Of a stretch of DNA of 64,000 nucleotides, positions 52,970-61,539 are shown one piece after another. Every line of letters starts with the position of its first letter. Position 1 is the first letter of the stretch. Below the pieces are notes generated by a model. That model made no database searches. It had not been told where the DNA came from and saw nothing but the letters and a program-made list of their open reading frames with translations. The stretch lies in NCBI GenBank assembly GCA_963775625.1, contig CAVZJM010000002.1, positions 372,001 through 436,000 of the forward strand. Direction: 5' to 3'. Origin of the DNA: JAIBJN01 sp963775625 (GTDB lineage: Bacteria; Actinomycetota; Thermoleophilia; Gaiellales; Gaiellaceae). A program made the position numbers and the translations under genes.

Positions 52970-54258
52970 TGCCCCTCGTCCTCATCGGCACCTCGTACCA
53001 GCGCGCCCCCGTGGAGCTGCGGGAGTTGCTCGCCTACGACCCGGGGCTGCGGCGGGAGGCGCTCGGGCGGCTGGGCTCGGACGGTGCCGAGGCGGCGGTG
53101 CTCTCCACCTGCAACCGGACGGAGGTCTACGGGGTCAGCGGCGAGCCATCGGACCTCGAGGAGCGGATCTACGGCGAGCTCGCCGATCTCTCGGGCCTCT
53201 CGCACTCGGAGCTCGCGCCGGCGCTCTACTCGGTGAGCGACGAGGCGGCCGCCGTCCACCTCTTCCGCGTCGCGGCCGGCCTCGACTCGATGGTGCCCGG
53301 CGAGGCGCAGATCCTCGGGCAGGTGCGGGAGGCGTACGAGGCCGCGCGTGAGACCGAGACGACGGGTGCGACGCTCCACCGGCTCTTCCGCCAGGCCCTC
53401 CGTGTAGGCAAGCGCGTGCGCACCGAGACGGCGATCGGCGAGAACCCCGCGTCCGTCTCCTCGGCCGCCGCCGAGCTCGCCGAGCGCGTCTTCGAGGACC
53501 TGGCGGGCAGGCGGATCCTGCTCCTCGGCGCCGGCAAGACCGCCGACCTGACCGCCGCGAATCTCATCTCGCGCGGCGTCGGCGAGATCGTCGTGGCCAA
53601 CCGCTCGCCGGAGCGGGCCGAGGCGCTGGCGCGGCGGTTCGGCGGCCGCGCCGTCGGCCTCGACCAGGTGGAGCCCGAGCTCGCGGAGGTCGACGTCGTC
53701 GTCGCCTCCACCAGCTCGCAGGGCTTCGTCCTCTCCGCGGCGCAGGTCGAGCGCGCGATGAAGGAGCGCCGCGGGCGTCCGGTCTTCTTCATCGACATCG
53801 CCGTGCCGCGGGACGTGGACCCGGCCGTGCTCGAGATCGAGGGCTGCTACCTCTACGACATCGACGACCTCGAGCGCGTCGTCGCCGAGAGCGTGGCCGG
53901 CCGGCGCGAGGAGGCCGTGCGGGCCGAGGCGATCGTCAGCGAGGAAGCCGATGCCTTTCGGGCCTGGCAGCTGTCCCTCGAAGTCGTGCCGGCGATCTCG
54001 TCCCTCCGCGCACGGGCCGAGTCGATTCGCCGCGAGGAGCTCGAGCGCGCCCAAGGCCGCCTCGCCTCGCTCTCGCCCAGCCAGCGGCGGGCCGTGGAGG
54101 CGCTGACGAGCCAGATCGTGGCGAAGCTGCTGCATCAGCCCACCGTGCGCATGAAGGAGGCGGCGGCCGGGGCCGAAGGCATCCTCTACGCCGACGCGGT
54201 GCGCCACCTCTTCGGGCTCGGGGACGATGCTGGTCAGGCTCGGAAGCCGCGGCAGTAG
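52969..54258 (+). CDS. hemA: Glutamyl-tRNA reductase
   Basis: 429 residues. The first committed enzyme of C5 haem synthesis. It has the catalytic Cys48 in VLSTCNRTEVY, FRVAAGLDSMVPGEAQILGQV, the NADPH-binding ILLLGAGKTADLTAANL, and a C-terminal helical dimerisation domain. Its 3' end overlaps hemC by 32 bp, a long overlap for two conserved genes, extending past the dimerisation helix into a variable tail. Confidence 0.96.
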   Translation: MPLVLIGTSYQRAPVELRELLAYDPGLRREALGRLGSDGAEAAVLSTCNRTEVYGVSGEPSDLEERIYGELADLSGLSHSELAPALYSVSDEAAAVHLFRVAAGLDSMVPGEAQILGQVREAYEAARETETTGATLHRLFRQALRVGKRVRTETAIGENPASVSSAAAELAERVFEDLAGRRILLLGAGKTADLTAANLISRGVGEIVVANRSPERAEALARRFGGRAVGLDQVEPELAEVDVVVASTSSQGFVLSAAQVERAMKERRGRPVFFIDIAVPRDVDPAVLEIEGCYLYDIDDLERVVAESVAGRREEAVRAEAIVSEEADAFRAWQLSLEVVPAISSLRARAESIRREELERAQGRLASLSPSQRRAVEALTSQIVAKLLHQPTVRMKEAAAGAEGILYADAVRHLFGLGDDAGQARKPRQ

Positions 54259-55069
54259 GCTCGCGCTGACCCAGGCAGAGCTCGTCGCGGACGCGCTCCG
54301 CGGGGTTCGCGCAGACGTCGACGTCGCCATCGTCCCGATCACGACCGCCGGGGACCGTGACCGGTCGAAGCCGTTCGGCGAGATCGGCGCCCGCGGAGTC
54401 TTCGTGAAGGAGATCGAGGAGGCGCTCCTCGCAGGCCGGATCGACGTGGCCGTCCACTCCGCCAAGGACATGACCTCGACGGACATGGAGGGCCTCGCCG
54501 TCGGCGCCTACCTGCGGCGGGAGGACCCGCGGGACGCGCTCTGCGGAGCCGACGGCCTCCGGCCGGGGATGCGGGTCGGCACCGCGTCGGTCCGCCGCCG
54601 GGCGCAGCTGCTCGCGCTCGAGCCGGCCCTCTCGGTCGAGCCTCTGCGCGGGAACGTCGACACGCGCCTGCGCAAGCGCGGCGAGCGCGGCCTCGACGCG
54701 ATCGTGCTCGCGGCGGCCGGGCTCGAGCGGCTCGGCCTCTCCGACGAGATCGGCCACCGCTTCGCGCCCGAGGAGCTGCTCCCGGAAGCGGGGCAGGGCG
54801 CGGTGGCGCTCCAGGCGCGCGCGGGTGAGGAGGAGCTCGTGGCCGCCCTCGACGACCCGACGACCAGGACACGGGTGCAGGCCGAGCGCGCGTGCGTCTC
54901 GCGCATCGGCGGTGGGTGCCTGGCGCCGGTTGCCGCCCACCACGACGGCTCCACGCTCACGGCGCTCGTGGCCGACGAGGACGGCGCCTGGATCGAGCGG
55001 CGGAGCGGCGCCGACCCGGCCGCGCTGGCCGACGAGCTGCTGGCCGCCGTCGCAGCCCTGCGCACATGA
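54227..55069 (+). CDS. hemC: Hydroxymethylbilane synthase (porphobilinogen deaminase)
   Basis: 280 residues. Starts VRLGSRGSRLALTQAELVADAL. DVAVHSAKDM is the substrate-binding block, RGNVDTRLRK the Arg-rich active site, and the dipyrromethane cofactor Cys lies in RIGGGCLAPVAA (about residue 235). It polymerises four porphobilinogens. Its stop overlaps hemD (ATGA). Confidence 0.95.
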   Translation: MLVRLGSRGSRLALTQAELVADALRGVRADVDVAIVPITTAGDRDRSKPFGEIGARGVFVKEIEEALLAGRIDVAVHSAKDMTSTDMEGLAVGAYLRREDPRDALCGADGLRPGMRVGTASVRRRAQLLALEPALSVEPLRGNVDTRLRKRGERGLDAIVLAAAGLERLGLSDEIGHRFAPEELLPEAGQGAVALQARAGEEELVAALDDPTTRTRVQAERACVSRIGGGCLAPVAAHHDGSTLTALVADEDGAWIERRSGADPAALADELLAAVAALRT

Positions 55070-55722
55070 AGGTCGCGCTCACCGGGACGGAGGAGCATTC
55101 GGGGCCGCTCGCCGACGCGCTCGAAGCTCTGGGGCTCGAGGTCGAGGCGTGCTCGCTCGTCGCCGTCGAGCCGATCGCCGGGCCCCCCATCCGGGCCGAG
55201 GAGTACGAGTGGCTTCTCCTCACCAGCCGCAACGGCGTCGAGGCGCTGCTCCCTCGACTCGGCGGTGCGCTGCCCCGCGTGGGCGTCGTCGGCCGGGGGA
55301 CCGCCGAGGCGCTCCGCGACCACGGGATCGAGCCGGATCTCGTCGCCGCCGTCTCGACCCAGGAAGGCCTCGCCGCGGCGCTGCCCCGGCCGGCCGGGAG
55401 AGTGCTCTTCGCCGGCGCCGAGGACGCGCGCGACGTTCTCGTCCGCGAGCTCGGGGCGGACTTCGTCCCTCTCTATCGCACCTGCGCGCGGCGGCCGGAG
55501 CGGTTCCCCGAGGCGGACCTCGTCGTCCTCGCGTCGGCGTCCGCCGCGCGGAGCTTCGCGGCGCTCGGCCTCGACCTCCCGTGCGTCTCGATCGGCCCGG
55601 TCACGTCCGCAGAGGCGCGGGCCCGCAGCCTGCGGGTGGTCGCGGAAGCCGAGACGCACGACCGGGAGGGGCTCGTCGAAGCGGTTAAGCTCGCGGCATC
55701 CCTCGGTTCATCACCTTCCTGA
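55066..55722 (+). CDS. hemD: Uroporphyrinogen-III synthase
   Basis: 218 residues. Low sequence conservation is normal for this family, but the two-domain pattern is visible: LLLTSRNGVEALLPRL, VGVVGRGTAEALRDHGIEPDLV, RVLFAGAEDARDVL and VLASASAARSFAALG. It cyclises hydroxymethylbilane. ATG 55066 overlaps hemC. Its last 25 bases overlap the inferred start of the next gene. Confidence 0.9.
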   Translation: MKVALTGTEEHSGPLADALEALGLEVEACSLVAVEPIAGPPIRAEEYEWLLLTSRNGVEALLPRLGGALPRVGVVGRGTAEALRDHGIEPDLVAAVSTQEGLAAALPRPAGRVLFAGAEDARDVLVRELGADFVPLYRTCARRPERFPEADLVVLASASAARSFAALGLDLPCVSIGPVTSAEARARSLRVVAEAETHDREGLVEAVKLAASLGSSPS

Positions 55723-56507
55723 CCGACTTCGGCCTCGAGGACGACTTCGTCGGCACCTGCCACGGCGTGATCAAGCGGATCTCCCCCGAAGCCGAGGTGA
55801 TCGACATCACGCACGGGATCGCGCCGACGAACGTCCTGCAGGGCGCGCTCGTCCTCGCCAACACGCTGCCCTACATGCCCGAGGGAGTCCACCTGGCCGT
55901 CGTCGACCCGGGCGTCGGGGGCGAGCGTAAGCCGCTCGCCCTGCGCGGTGGGGACGGCCGGCTCTACGTCGGCCCCGACAACGGCCTGCTCCTCGTCGCC
56001 GCGGAGCGGCTGGGCGGCGTCGACGCGGCCGTCGAGCTCGTCGAGCCGGCGTACCGGCTCGACCCGGTCGCGCGGACATTCCACGGCCGCGACGTCTTCG
56101 CTCCCGCCGCGGCCCACCTTGCCGCCGGGCTCGAGCTGGAGGCGCTCGGCCCGGTCGTGCCGGTCGCGGAGCTGGTCCGACTCGAGCTGCCGGCGCCGAA
56201 GGTCGGAAGCCGCCGGCTCCGCGCGACGGTCGTCTACGTCGACCGCTTCGGAAACGTCCAGCTCAACCTGACGAGCGCCGAGCTTGCGAGCGCCGGCATC
56301 GTGCCCGAGTCGCGGGTCGAGGTCGCGGTCGGCTTCGAGCGCTACTTCGCGGTCGCGGCCTCGACGTTCGCGGAGGTGCGTCGAGGGGACATCGTCCTCT
56401 ACGAAGACGCCTACCGGAACATCTCCCTGGCGATCAACCAGGGCAGCGCGGGGGCGATGTTCGGGGTCGTCCTCGGGCAGGAGCTCGAGCTCACGGCGCT
56501 TCAGTGA
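55698..56507 (+). CDS. SAM hydroxide adenosyltransferase (DUF62/duf-62), non-canonical ATC start
   Basis: 269 residues. It hydrolyses S-adenosylmethionine to adenosine and methionine in characterised homologues. The N-terminal ITFLTDFGLEDDFVG carries the conserved Asp of TDFG, followed by EVIDITHGIAP, VVDPGVGGERKPL, GPDNGLL and, in the C-terminal domain, VVYVDRFGNVQLNL and NQGSAGAMFGV. Upstream of TFLTDFG this frame is closed by TAA and contains no ATG, GTG or TTG. ATC 55698 gives PRFITFLTDFG, matching family N-termini in length. A GTG at 55767 would delete TDFG. The gene overlaps hemD. Confidence 0.85.
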   Translation: MPRFITFLTDFGLEDDFVGTCHGVIKRISPEAEVIDITHGIAPTNVLQGALVLANTLPYMPEGVHLAVVDPGVGGERKPLALRGGDGRLYVGPDNGLLLVAAERLGGVDAAVELVEPAYRLDPVARTFHGRDVFAPAAAHLAAGLELEALGPVVPVAELVRLELPAPKVGSRRLRATVVYVDRFGNVQLNLTSAELASAGIVPESRVEVAVGFERYFAVAASTFAEVRRGDIVLYEDAYRNISLAINQGSAGAMFGVVLGQELELTALQ

Positions 56508-57139
56508 ACGCGCTCGTCACCGGGCTGGGGAAGCGCTTCGCCCGGCTGGCGACGCGCGCCGTCGTGGCGCGGCCGGGGCTCTGGCGCCTCTTTCGCCGGC
56601 CGATCCGTGCCCAGTTCGACGCGCTCGCGCCGGAATGGGACGGGATCCTCGGGCAGGAGGCGCTGGCTCCGCTCGCCGCGGCGCTCGAGCGGCTCCACAG
56701 CCCTCCTGCGCGCGTCCTCGACCTCGGAACCGGGACCGGTAAGGCGGCGCGCCTCGTGGCGGAGCGTTTCCCCCAGGCAGAGGTCCTCGGAGTCGACCTG
56801 GCGCCCGCGATGGTGGAGCAGGCGCGCAGCCTGCTGCCGCCCGCGTTTCCTCCGCGCGTGCGCTTCGAGGTGGCGGACGCCTCGGCGCTTCCCGTCCGCA
56901 CCGGGTCGTTCGACCTCGTCGTCCTGCTCAACATGATCCCGTTCTTCGCGGAGCTCGCCCGCGTCACGGCGCCGGGAGGAACCGTCGTCGTCTCCCACGT
57001 GTCCGGGCCCTCGACGCCGATCTGGACGCCGCCGGAGACGCTGCGCGCGAAGCTCGCGCCGCTGGGCTTCGCCCGCTTCGAGGAGCTCGCCGTCGGCGAC
57101 GGCACCGCGCTCCTGGCGCGGAAGGCGGGAGGGGAGTAG
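56504..57139 (+). CDS. Class I SAM-dependent methyltransferase
   Basis: 211 residues. Motif I VLDLGTGTGKAARLVAERFP, then VLGVDLAPAMVEQARSLLP, VADASALPVRTGSFDLVVLLNMI and a late PGGTVVVSHVSGP. A 50-residue N-terminal extension is Arg rich. Substrate unknown; it is the last gene of the heme-to-SAM run and overlaps the preceding SAM-hydrolysing gene by 4 bp (GTGA). Confidence 0.85.
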   Translation: MNALVTGLGKRFARLATRAVVARPGLWRLFRRPIRAQFDALAPEWDGILGQEALAPLAAALERLHSPPARVLDLGTGTGKAARLVAERFPQAEVLGVDLAPAMVEQARSLLPPAFPPRVRFEVADASALPVRTGSFDLVVLLNMIPFFAELARVTAPGGTVVVSHVSGPSTPIWTPPETLRAKLAPLGFARFEELAVGDGTALLARKAGGE

Positions 57140-57201
57140 GATCCGGCGAAACGGCGTTCGCGGCACGGTTGCACCGGCCCGGACGTCGTTTTATCGCGCC
57201 G

Positions 57202-57840
57202 TCACGCTCGGGGAGCGATCTCCAACTCCAGCTCCTCCATCCGCTCGTAGATCTTGCGGTCGCGGCTGTAGTACCAGCGGTCGTAGACGAGGAGGCCGAT
57301 CGGCACCCACAGGATCACCCAGGCCGTGATCTGCAGCCCTTCGGCGGCGACCTCGAGGAGCGAGTCCCCGCTCGTCTCGAGCGGTCTCGCGAGCCCGTTG
57401 AGGACGAGTACCGCCACGAGGCCGACCAGGAGAGCCCGGATGCCGTGACGTGTTACGTCCCGCAGGTCCTGCTCGATCCCCTCTCGCTTGACGCGGCAGT
57501 ACCGTCCGACCGCGTCCGACGCCTGCTGCTCCATTCCCGGTTCGATGGCCTCGGCCGGAAGCTTCACGATCGCTCGGATCCGTCCTCTCGGGCTTTCGCT
57601 GCGCAGCCGGGAGGCGATGACGTCCATGCCGGCCCGGTCGCCGTAGGTCTCGTACTCCGGCGAGAACGGGTCGAGATCGGGGGCGGCGAACAGGTTCGCG
57701 AGCGCGGGGAGCGGAAGCGTGATCTCGACGTCGCGGCGCCGGCGGAAGGGCGGCAAGAGCAGAAACCTACTGCCACTAGACTCCCTCGCGGGGAATCTCC
57801 GCCGGCCCCTCGACTGCGAGATGAACCTCTTCCGCTTCAC
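57202..57840 (-). CDS. Unrecognised membrane protein
   Basis: 212 residues from GTG 57840, family not recognised. The first 35 residues are very basic and may not be translated; a start nearer VEITLPLPALANLF is possible. The middle is soluble (FSPEYETYGDRAGMDVIASRLRSESPRG). Two hydrophobic helices follow, GIRALLVGLVAVLVLNGLA and ITAWVILWVPIGLLVYDRWYY, then an acidic tail. The gene stands alone, convergent with the methyltransferase gene (62 bp gap) and divergent from the Vps62-domain gene. Confidence 0.6.
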   Translation of the reverse strand: MKRKRFISQSRGRRRFPARESSGSRFLLLPPFRRRRDVEITLPLPALANLFAAPDLDPFSPEYETYGDRAGMDVIASRLRSESPRGRIRAIVKLPAEAIEPGMEQQASDAVGRYCRVKREGIEQDLRDVTRHGIRALLVGLVAVLVLNGLARPLETSGDSLLEVAAEGLQITAWVILWVPIGLLVYDRWYYSRDRKIYERMEELELEIAPRA

Positions 57841-57911
57841 CCCGGGCTACACGCAGACGCGCCTCTACGACGTGCTCGGCGGAGCGCCGAGCCGGCTCAC
57901 GGAAGCCTCGC

Positions 57912-59768
57912 ATGGGCCGAAGATCGATCGCCCCTAGCCGCAGGCTGCTCGCGGGGGCAGGCGTTGCACTCTCCGCGCTCGTCCTGACGCCGGCGGGCGC
58001 CGCAGCCGGGCCGGCCCAGGAGCTCGTCGACCGCTACGCGCCGATTGTCGCGCTCAAGGAGCAGGAGGGCGAGTGCGGCACGGCGTTCGCCACTGGCGAG
58101 CCCTGGCGGCCGACGAGCGTGCAGATCGTGCTCGGCAACCCCGAGGTCATGCTGCGCGGCCCCGGCGCCGGAAGCCCGGTGGTCACGACCGCGCCGACGG
58201 CGGCCGACCTCTACCGGAAGGGGGACGGCTACTTCCTCGACTTCCCAGGGAACCCATTGAGCCCCGGGTGCGCCTACGAAGCGGACGGGAAGGCGTTTGC
58301 GGAGGGGACGCCGTCCCTTGCCTATGCGCACATCGCGACCGAGGAGGGCGTACCCGGCAAGCTCGCGCTGGAGTATTGGCTCTACTACTACTTCAACGAC
58401 TTCAACAACAAGCACGAGAGCGACTGGGAGGGCATCCAGCTCGTCTTCGACGCCAACACCGTCGAGCAGGCGCTCCTCACCGAGCCCGTCGAGGTCGGAT
58501 ACGCACAGCATGAGGGGGGCGAGCGCGCCGATTGGAACGACGAGAAGCTCGAGAAGGTCGGCGACCACCCGGTCGTCTACCCGGCGGCTGGGTCGCACGC
58601 GAGTTACTTCTCGGACCAGCTCTGGCTCGGGCGGGCGGCGAGCGAGGGGATCGGCTGCGACGACTCGACCGGCCCTTCGCATCAGATCCAGCTGGCCGCC
58701 GTCGTCGTGCCAACGGAGCCGGCGTCGAGCGACGGCAACCTGGCCTGGCTCGCGTACGACGGGCTCTGGGGCGAGAAAGAGAAGGCGCCGAACAACGGCC
58801 CGACGGGGCCGAACACAAAGGATCGCTGGCAGGAGCCGATCACCTGGCAGAACGGCCTGCGCGGCGGCAGCGTGGCGGTCCCGGCCGGGCGCACGTTCGG
58901 CCCCAGCGTGAGCAGCGCATTCTGCGGCAGCGTCGAGTTCGCCGCAGGCCTCTTCACCGACTACCTGGACGAGCCCGTCGTGACGATCGCGCTGATCGTC
59001 GTGGTGCTCGGGCTGCTGCTAGCTCTTGTCTGGCGGACGCGCTGGCGGCCGGTGCGGGCCGAGCCGATCCGCCTGCGGCGCGGTGGCGGACAGATCCTTC
59101 TCTCGGCCGGACTAATCTACGCGCGCCGCCCGCTCCACCTCCTGGCGCTCGGCTCGATCTTCCTCTGGCTCGAAGCCGTCGCAGCAGGCCTCCAGTGGCT
59201 CGCGAGCACGCTCGCCCCCGATGTGCGGCTCGACGTCTCCTTGACGGCGCTGTCGACGATTCTCGCCACCCCTGCGGTCGCGCTCGTGCTTAGAAACCTC
59301 GACTCGGGTCGCCGCCTCGGCTGCGTGCAGGCCTACAGGTTCGTCCTGCGTCGGTTCTGGAGCCTGCTCGGAGCCGCAGCGATCGCCGTTTTGGTACAGC
59401 TCGCCATCGCGATCACGATCGTCGGGATCCCGGTGGCCGTCTATCGCCTCGTGCGGCGGGTGTTCGTCCTCTTCGAGGTCGTTCTCCGCGGTCATTCGGC
59501 CCGCTCCTCCCAGGGCGCCTCGGCCGCGCTCGTAAGCGGGAACTGGTGGCGAACGGCGCTGCTCGTGGGGTTGCTCTACGTGATTCTGATCGGAGTCGGG
59601 CCGGTCATCGGCTTCGTGCTTCTCTTCGAGACCGGATTGTCACCCGTCGTGATCGACGCGATCGGCTCCGTCGTCTACATGGTCGTGTTCCCGTACGCGG
59701 CCGTCGCGGGAACGCTGCTCTACTTCGACCTCCTCGAGCGGCATCGAGACGCGCGGGAACCGACCTGA
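57912..59768 (+). CDS. Secreted Vps62-like domain fused to a multi-helix membrane domain
   Basis: 618 residues. Signal peptide (RRLLAGAGVALSALVLTPAGAAAG). The extracellular part (about 30-340) has Vps62-like motifs EYWLYYYFNDFNNKHESDWEGI and HPVVYPAAGSHASYF, an architecture seen in yeast Vps62 and actinobacterial relatives of unknown function. A membrane helix near 356-375 is followed by a cytosolic Arg-rich linker and about five more helices (YARRPLHLLALGSIFLWLEA, LLGAAAIAVLVQLAIAITIV, LLVGLLYVILIGVGPVIGFV). The stop abuts tRNA-Phe without a gap. Confidence 0.8.
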   Translation: MGRRSIAPSRRLLAGAGVALSALVLTPAGAAAGPAQELVDRYAPIVALKEQEGECGTAFATGEPWRPTSVQIVLGNPEVMLRGPGAGSPVVTTAPTAADLYRKGDGYFLDFPGNPLSPGCAYEADGKAFAEGTPSLAYAHIATEEGVPGKLALEYWLYYYFNDFNNKHESDWEGIQLVFDANTVEQALLTEPVEVGYAQHEGGERADWNDEKLEKVGDHPVVYPAAGSHASYFSDQLWLGRAASEGIGCDDSTGPSHQIQLAAVVVPTEPASSDGNLAWLAYDGLWGEKEKAPNNGPTGPNTKDRWQEPITWQNGLRGGSVAVPAGRTFGPSVSSAFCGSVEFAAGLFTDYLDEPVVTIALIVVVLGLLLALVWRTRWRPVRAEPIRLRRGGGQILLSAGLIYARRPLHLLALGSIFLWLEAVAAGLQWLASTLAPDVRLDVSLTALSTILATPAVALVLRNLDSGRRLGCVQAYRFVLRRFWSLLGAAAIAVLVQLAIAITIVGIPVAVYRLVRRVFVLFEVVLRGHSARSSQGASAALVSGNWWRTALLVGLLYVILIGVGPVIGFVLLFETGLSPVVIDAIGSVVYMVVFPYAAVAGTLLYFDLLERHRDAREPT

Positions 59769-59841
59769 TGGCGAGGGCCGGAATCGAACCGGCGACACCA
59801 CGGTTTTCAGCCGTGTGCTCTACCGACTGAGCTACCTCGCC
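59769..59841 (-). tRNA. tRNA-Phe(GAA)
   Basis: 73 nt on the minus strand. Acceptor stem GGCGAGG with CCTCGCC, discriminator A; D arm AGCTCAGTCGGTAGAGC; anticodon stem CACGG/CCGTG with loop CTGAAAA (GAA); T arm CGCCGGTTCGATTCCGGC-like pairing. CCA is not encoded. Its 3' end directly abuts the stop codon of the convergent upstream gene. Confidence 0.95.
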
Positions 59842-59869
59842 GCGGCACCGAAGTGTAGCCTCACGGGCC

Positions 59870-60778
59870 GTGGCTGACGGGAGCGAGAGAAAGGCGGCGA
59901 TCATCGGCGCTGCGCTCGATCTCGGCGCCGGCCGCCGCGGCGTCGACATGGGTCCGTCCGCGATCCGCTACGCGGGCCTGGAGGATCGCCTCCAGGAGCT
60001 CGGCGTCGAGTGCGAGGACTGGGGGAACGTGGACACGGTCGTCGCGGAGGCGACTGCGACCGGGAGCCCCCAGGCCCGGTTCCTCGACCAGATCAAGGAG
60101 ACCTGCGAGCGGATCGCCCGCGCGGTTGCCCGGGCGGTCGAGGAGGGGCGGACGCCGATCGTCCTCGGCGGCGACCACTCGATCGCGCTCGGGACGCTCG
60201 GCGGGCTCGCCTCGGTCTACGGCCCGGGCGGGGTGCTGTGGCTGGACGCCCACGGCGACCTGAACACGCCCGAGACCAGCCCGAGCGGGAACGTGCACGG
60301 GATGCCGCTGGCGGCGGCGCTCGGCCGCGATCCGGGGGCCTTTGCGAGCGACGTCTGGCCGTTGCCGGCGCTCGAGCCGGAGCGGGTCGTCCTCCTCGGC
60401 GTGCGCTCCCTCGACGAGGGTGAGCGGGCGTTCGTGCGCGAGAGCGGGATCGGCGTCCACACGATGAGCGAGCTCGATCGTCGCGGCATCGAGCCGGCCG
60501 TGCGCGAGGCCCTGGAGCGGGTCGAGGGCGCGGCGTTCGTGCACGTCTCGCTCGACATGGACGTCGTCGACCCGGAGATGACGCCCGGCGTGGGAACGCC
60601 GGTGCGGGGAGGGCTCTCCTACCGCGAGGCGCACCTCGCGCTCGAGCTCGTGGCCGAGTCGGGTCTCATGAGCTCGTTCGAGATCGTCGAGGTAAACCCG
60701 ATCCTCGACCGCGGCAACGAGACCGCCGCGCTCGCCGTCGAGCTGGCCGCGAGCGCGTTCGGGGCCCGGATTCTCTAG
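59870..60778 (+). CDS. rocF: Arginase (ureohydrolase family)
   Basis: 302 residues. The metal motifs are intact: VLGGDHSIALG (about 98-107), WLDAHGDLNTPETSP, and SLDMDVVDPEMTPGVGTPV. It hydrolyses arginine to ornithine and urea using two Mn ions. GTG 59870 follows TAGCCT by 8 bp. It is convergent with an alpha/beta hydrolase gene, the two stop codons sharing the palindrome CTAG. A divergent zinc-ribbon relative lies at the left edge of the window. Confidence 0.92.
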   Translation: MADGSERKAAIIGAALDLGAGRRGVDMGPSAIRYAGLEDRLQELGVECEDWGNVDTVVAEATATGSPQARFLDQIKETCERIARAVARAVEEGRTPIVLGGDHSIALGTLGGLASVYGPGGVLWLDAHGDLNTPETSPSGNVHGMPLAAALGRDPGAFASDVWPLPALEPERVVLLGVRSLDEGERAFVRESGIGVHTMSELDRRGIEPAVREALERVEGAAFVHVSLDMDVVDPEMTPGVGTPVRGGLSYREAHLALELVAESGLMSSFEIVEVNPILDRGNETAALAVELAASAFGARIL

Positions 60779-61539
60779 CCGGCGAGGAAGGAGTCGATCG
60801 CGGCGGCGGTCTCCTCGTACGCGTCCCAGAGGACGATGTGACCGCCGGGGACGACGACGACGTGCAGCAGCTCGCCGAGGGCTGCGCGATAGAGCTCGAC
60901 CTCGGCGGCGCTGACGAGCTTGGCGTGCTCGGCGACGACGAGGAGCGTGGGCACCCGCAGGGACTTCCACGCCGGTGGCGCCGTCGCCATCTCCCGGTAC
61001 GCCTCGGCGACGACCTCTCGCGAGTAGCGGTAGAAGTAGCCTCCGTCCGGTTGCTCGACGAGATGCTCCTGCATCTCTTCCTCGAGAAACTCGGGAGGGG
61101 TGCGCTCGAGGCCTGCGGCTCGTGCCTGCAGAGCCTCTTCCCGGGAGGCATACGGTGTCTTCGCGAGCTCGCCCCGCGCAATCTCCTCGGCGACGTCAGG
61201 CGGCACCCAGAGTGCAGGGTCGAGCAGGATCGCCCGCTCGACCAGGTCGGGACGTCTCGCCGTCACCTCGGCCGTCAGACGCCCGCCGAAGCTGTGCCCG
61301 ATCCAGATCCCAGGCCCGTCGACGCTTTCGAGCACGTCATCGACGTGCTGCGAGATCGTCCAGGGCTCCTCCCAGCCGGAGCGGCCATGGCCGCGGAGGT
61401 CGAGAGCCCGAACGTGGTAGCGATCCGCGAGCCGCTCCTCGGCGAGCCGCCGGAAGCGCATCCCGTGTGCGCAAACGCCGTGCAGGCAGACAAGGGAGGC
61501 GGAGCCCGGACGGCCCCAGGCGTGCTCGTTCAGCCTCAG
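60775..61539 (-). CDS. Alpha/beta hydrolase, probable CTG start
   Basis: 254 residues. Oxyanion motif LVCLHGVCAHGMRF, LDLRGHGRS, nucleophile elbow IGHSFGG with Ser83, and catalytic His in PGGHIVLW near residue 235. The only start preserving the LHG loop is CTG 61539 overlapping the fused-ETF stop as CTGA; the first ATG lies after the loop. The cap domain (about 120-185) is acidic. Substrate unknown. Confidence 0.85.
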   Translation of the reverse strand: MRLNEHAWGRPGSASLVCLHGVCAHGMRFRRLAEERLADRYHVRALDLRGHGRSGWEEPWTISQHVDDVLESVDGPGIWIGHSFGGRLTAEVTARRPDLVERAILLDPALWVPPDVAEEIARGELAKTPYASREEALQARAAGLERTPPEFLEEEMQEHLVEQPDGGYFYRYSREVVAEAYREMATAPPAWKSLRVPTLLVVAEHAKLVSAAEVELYRAALGELLHVVVVPGGHIVLWDAYEETAAAIDSFLAG

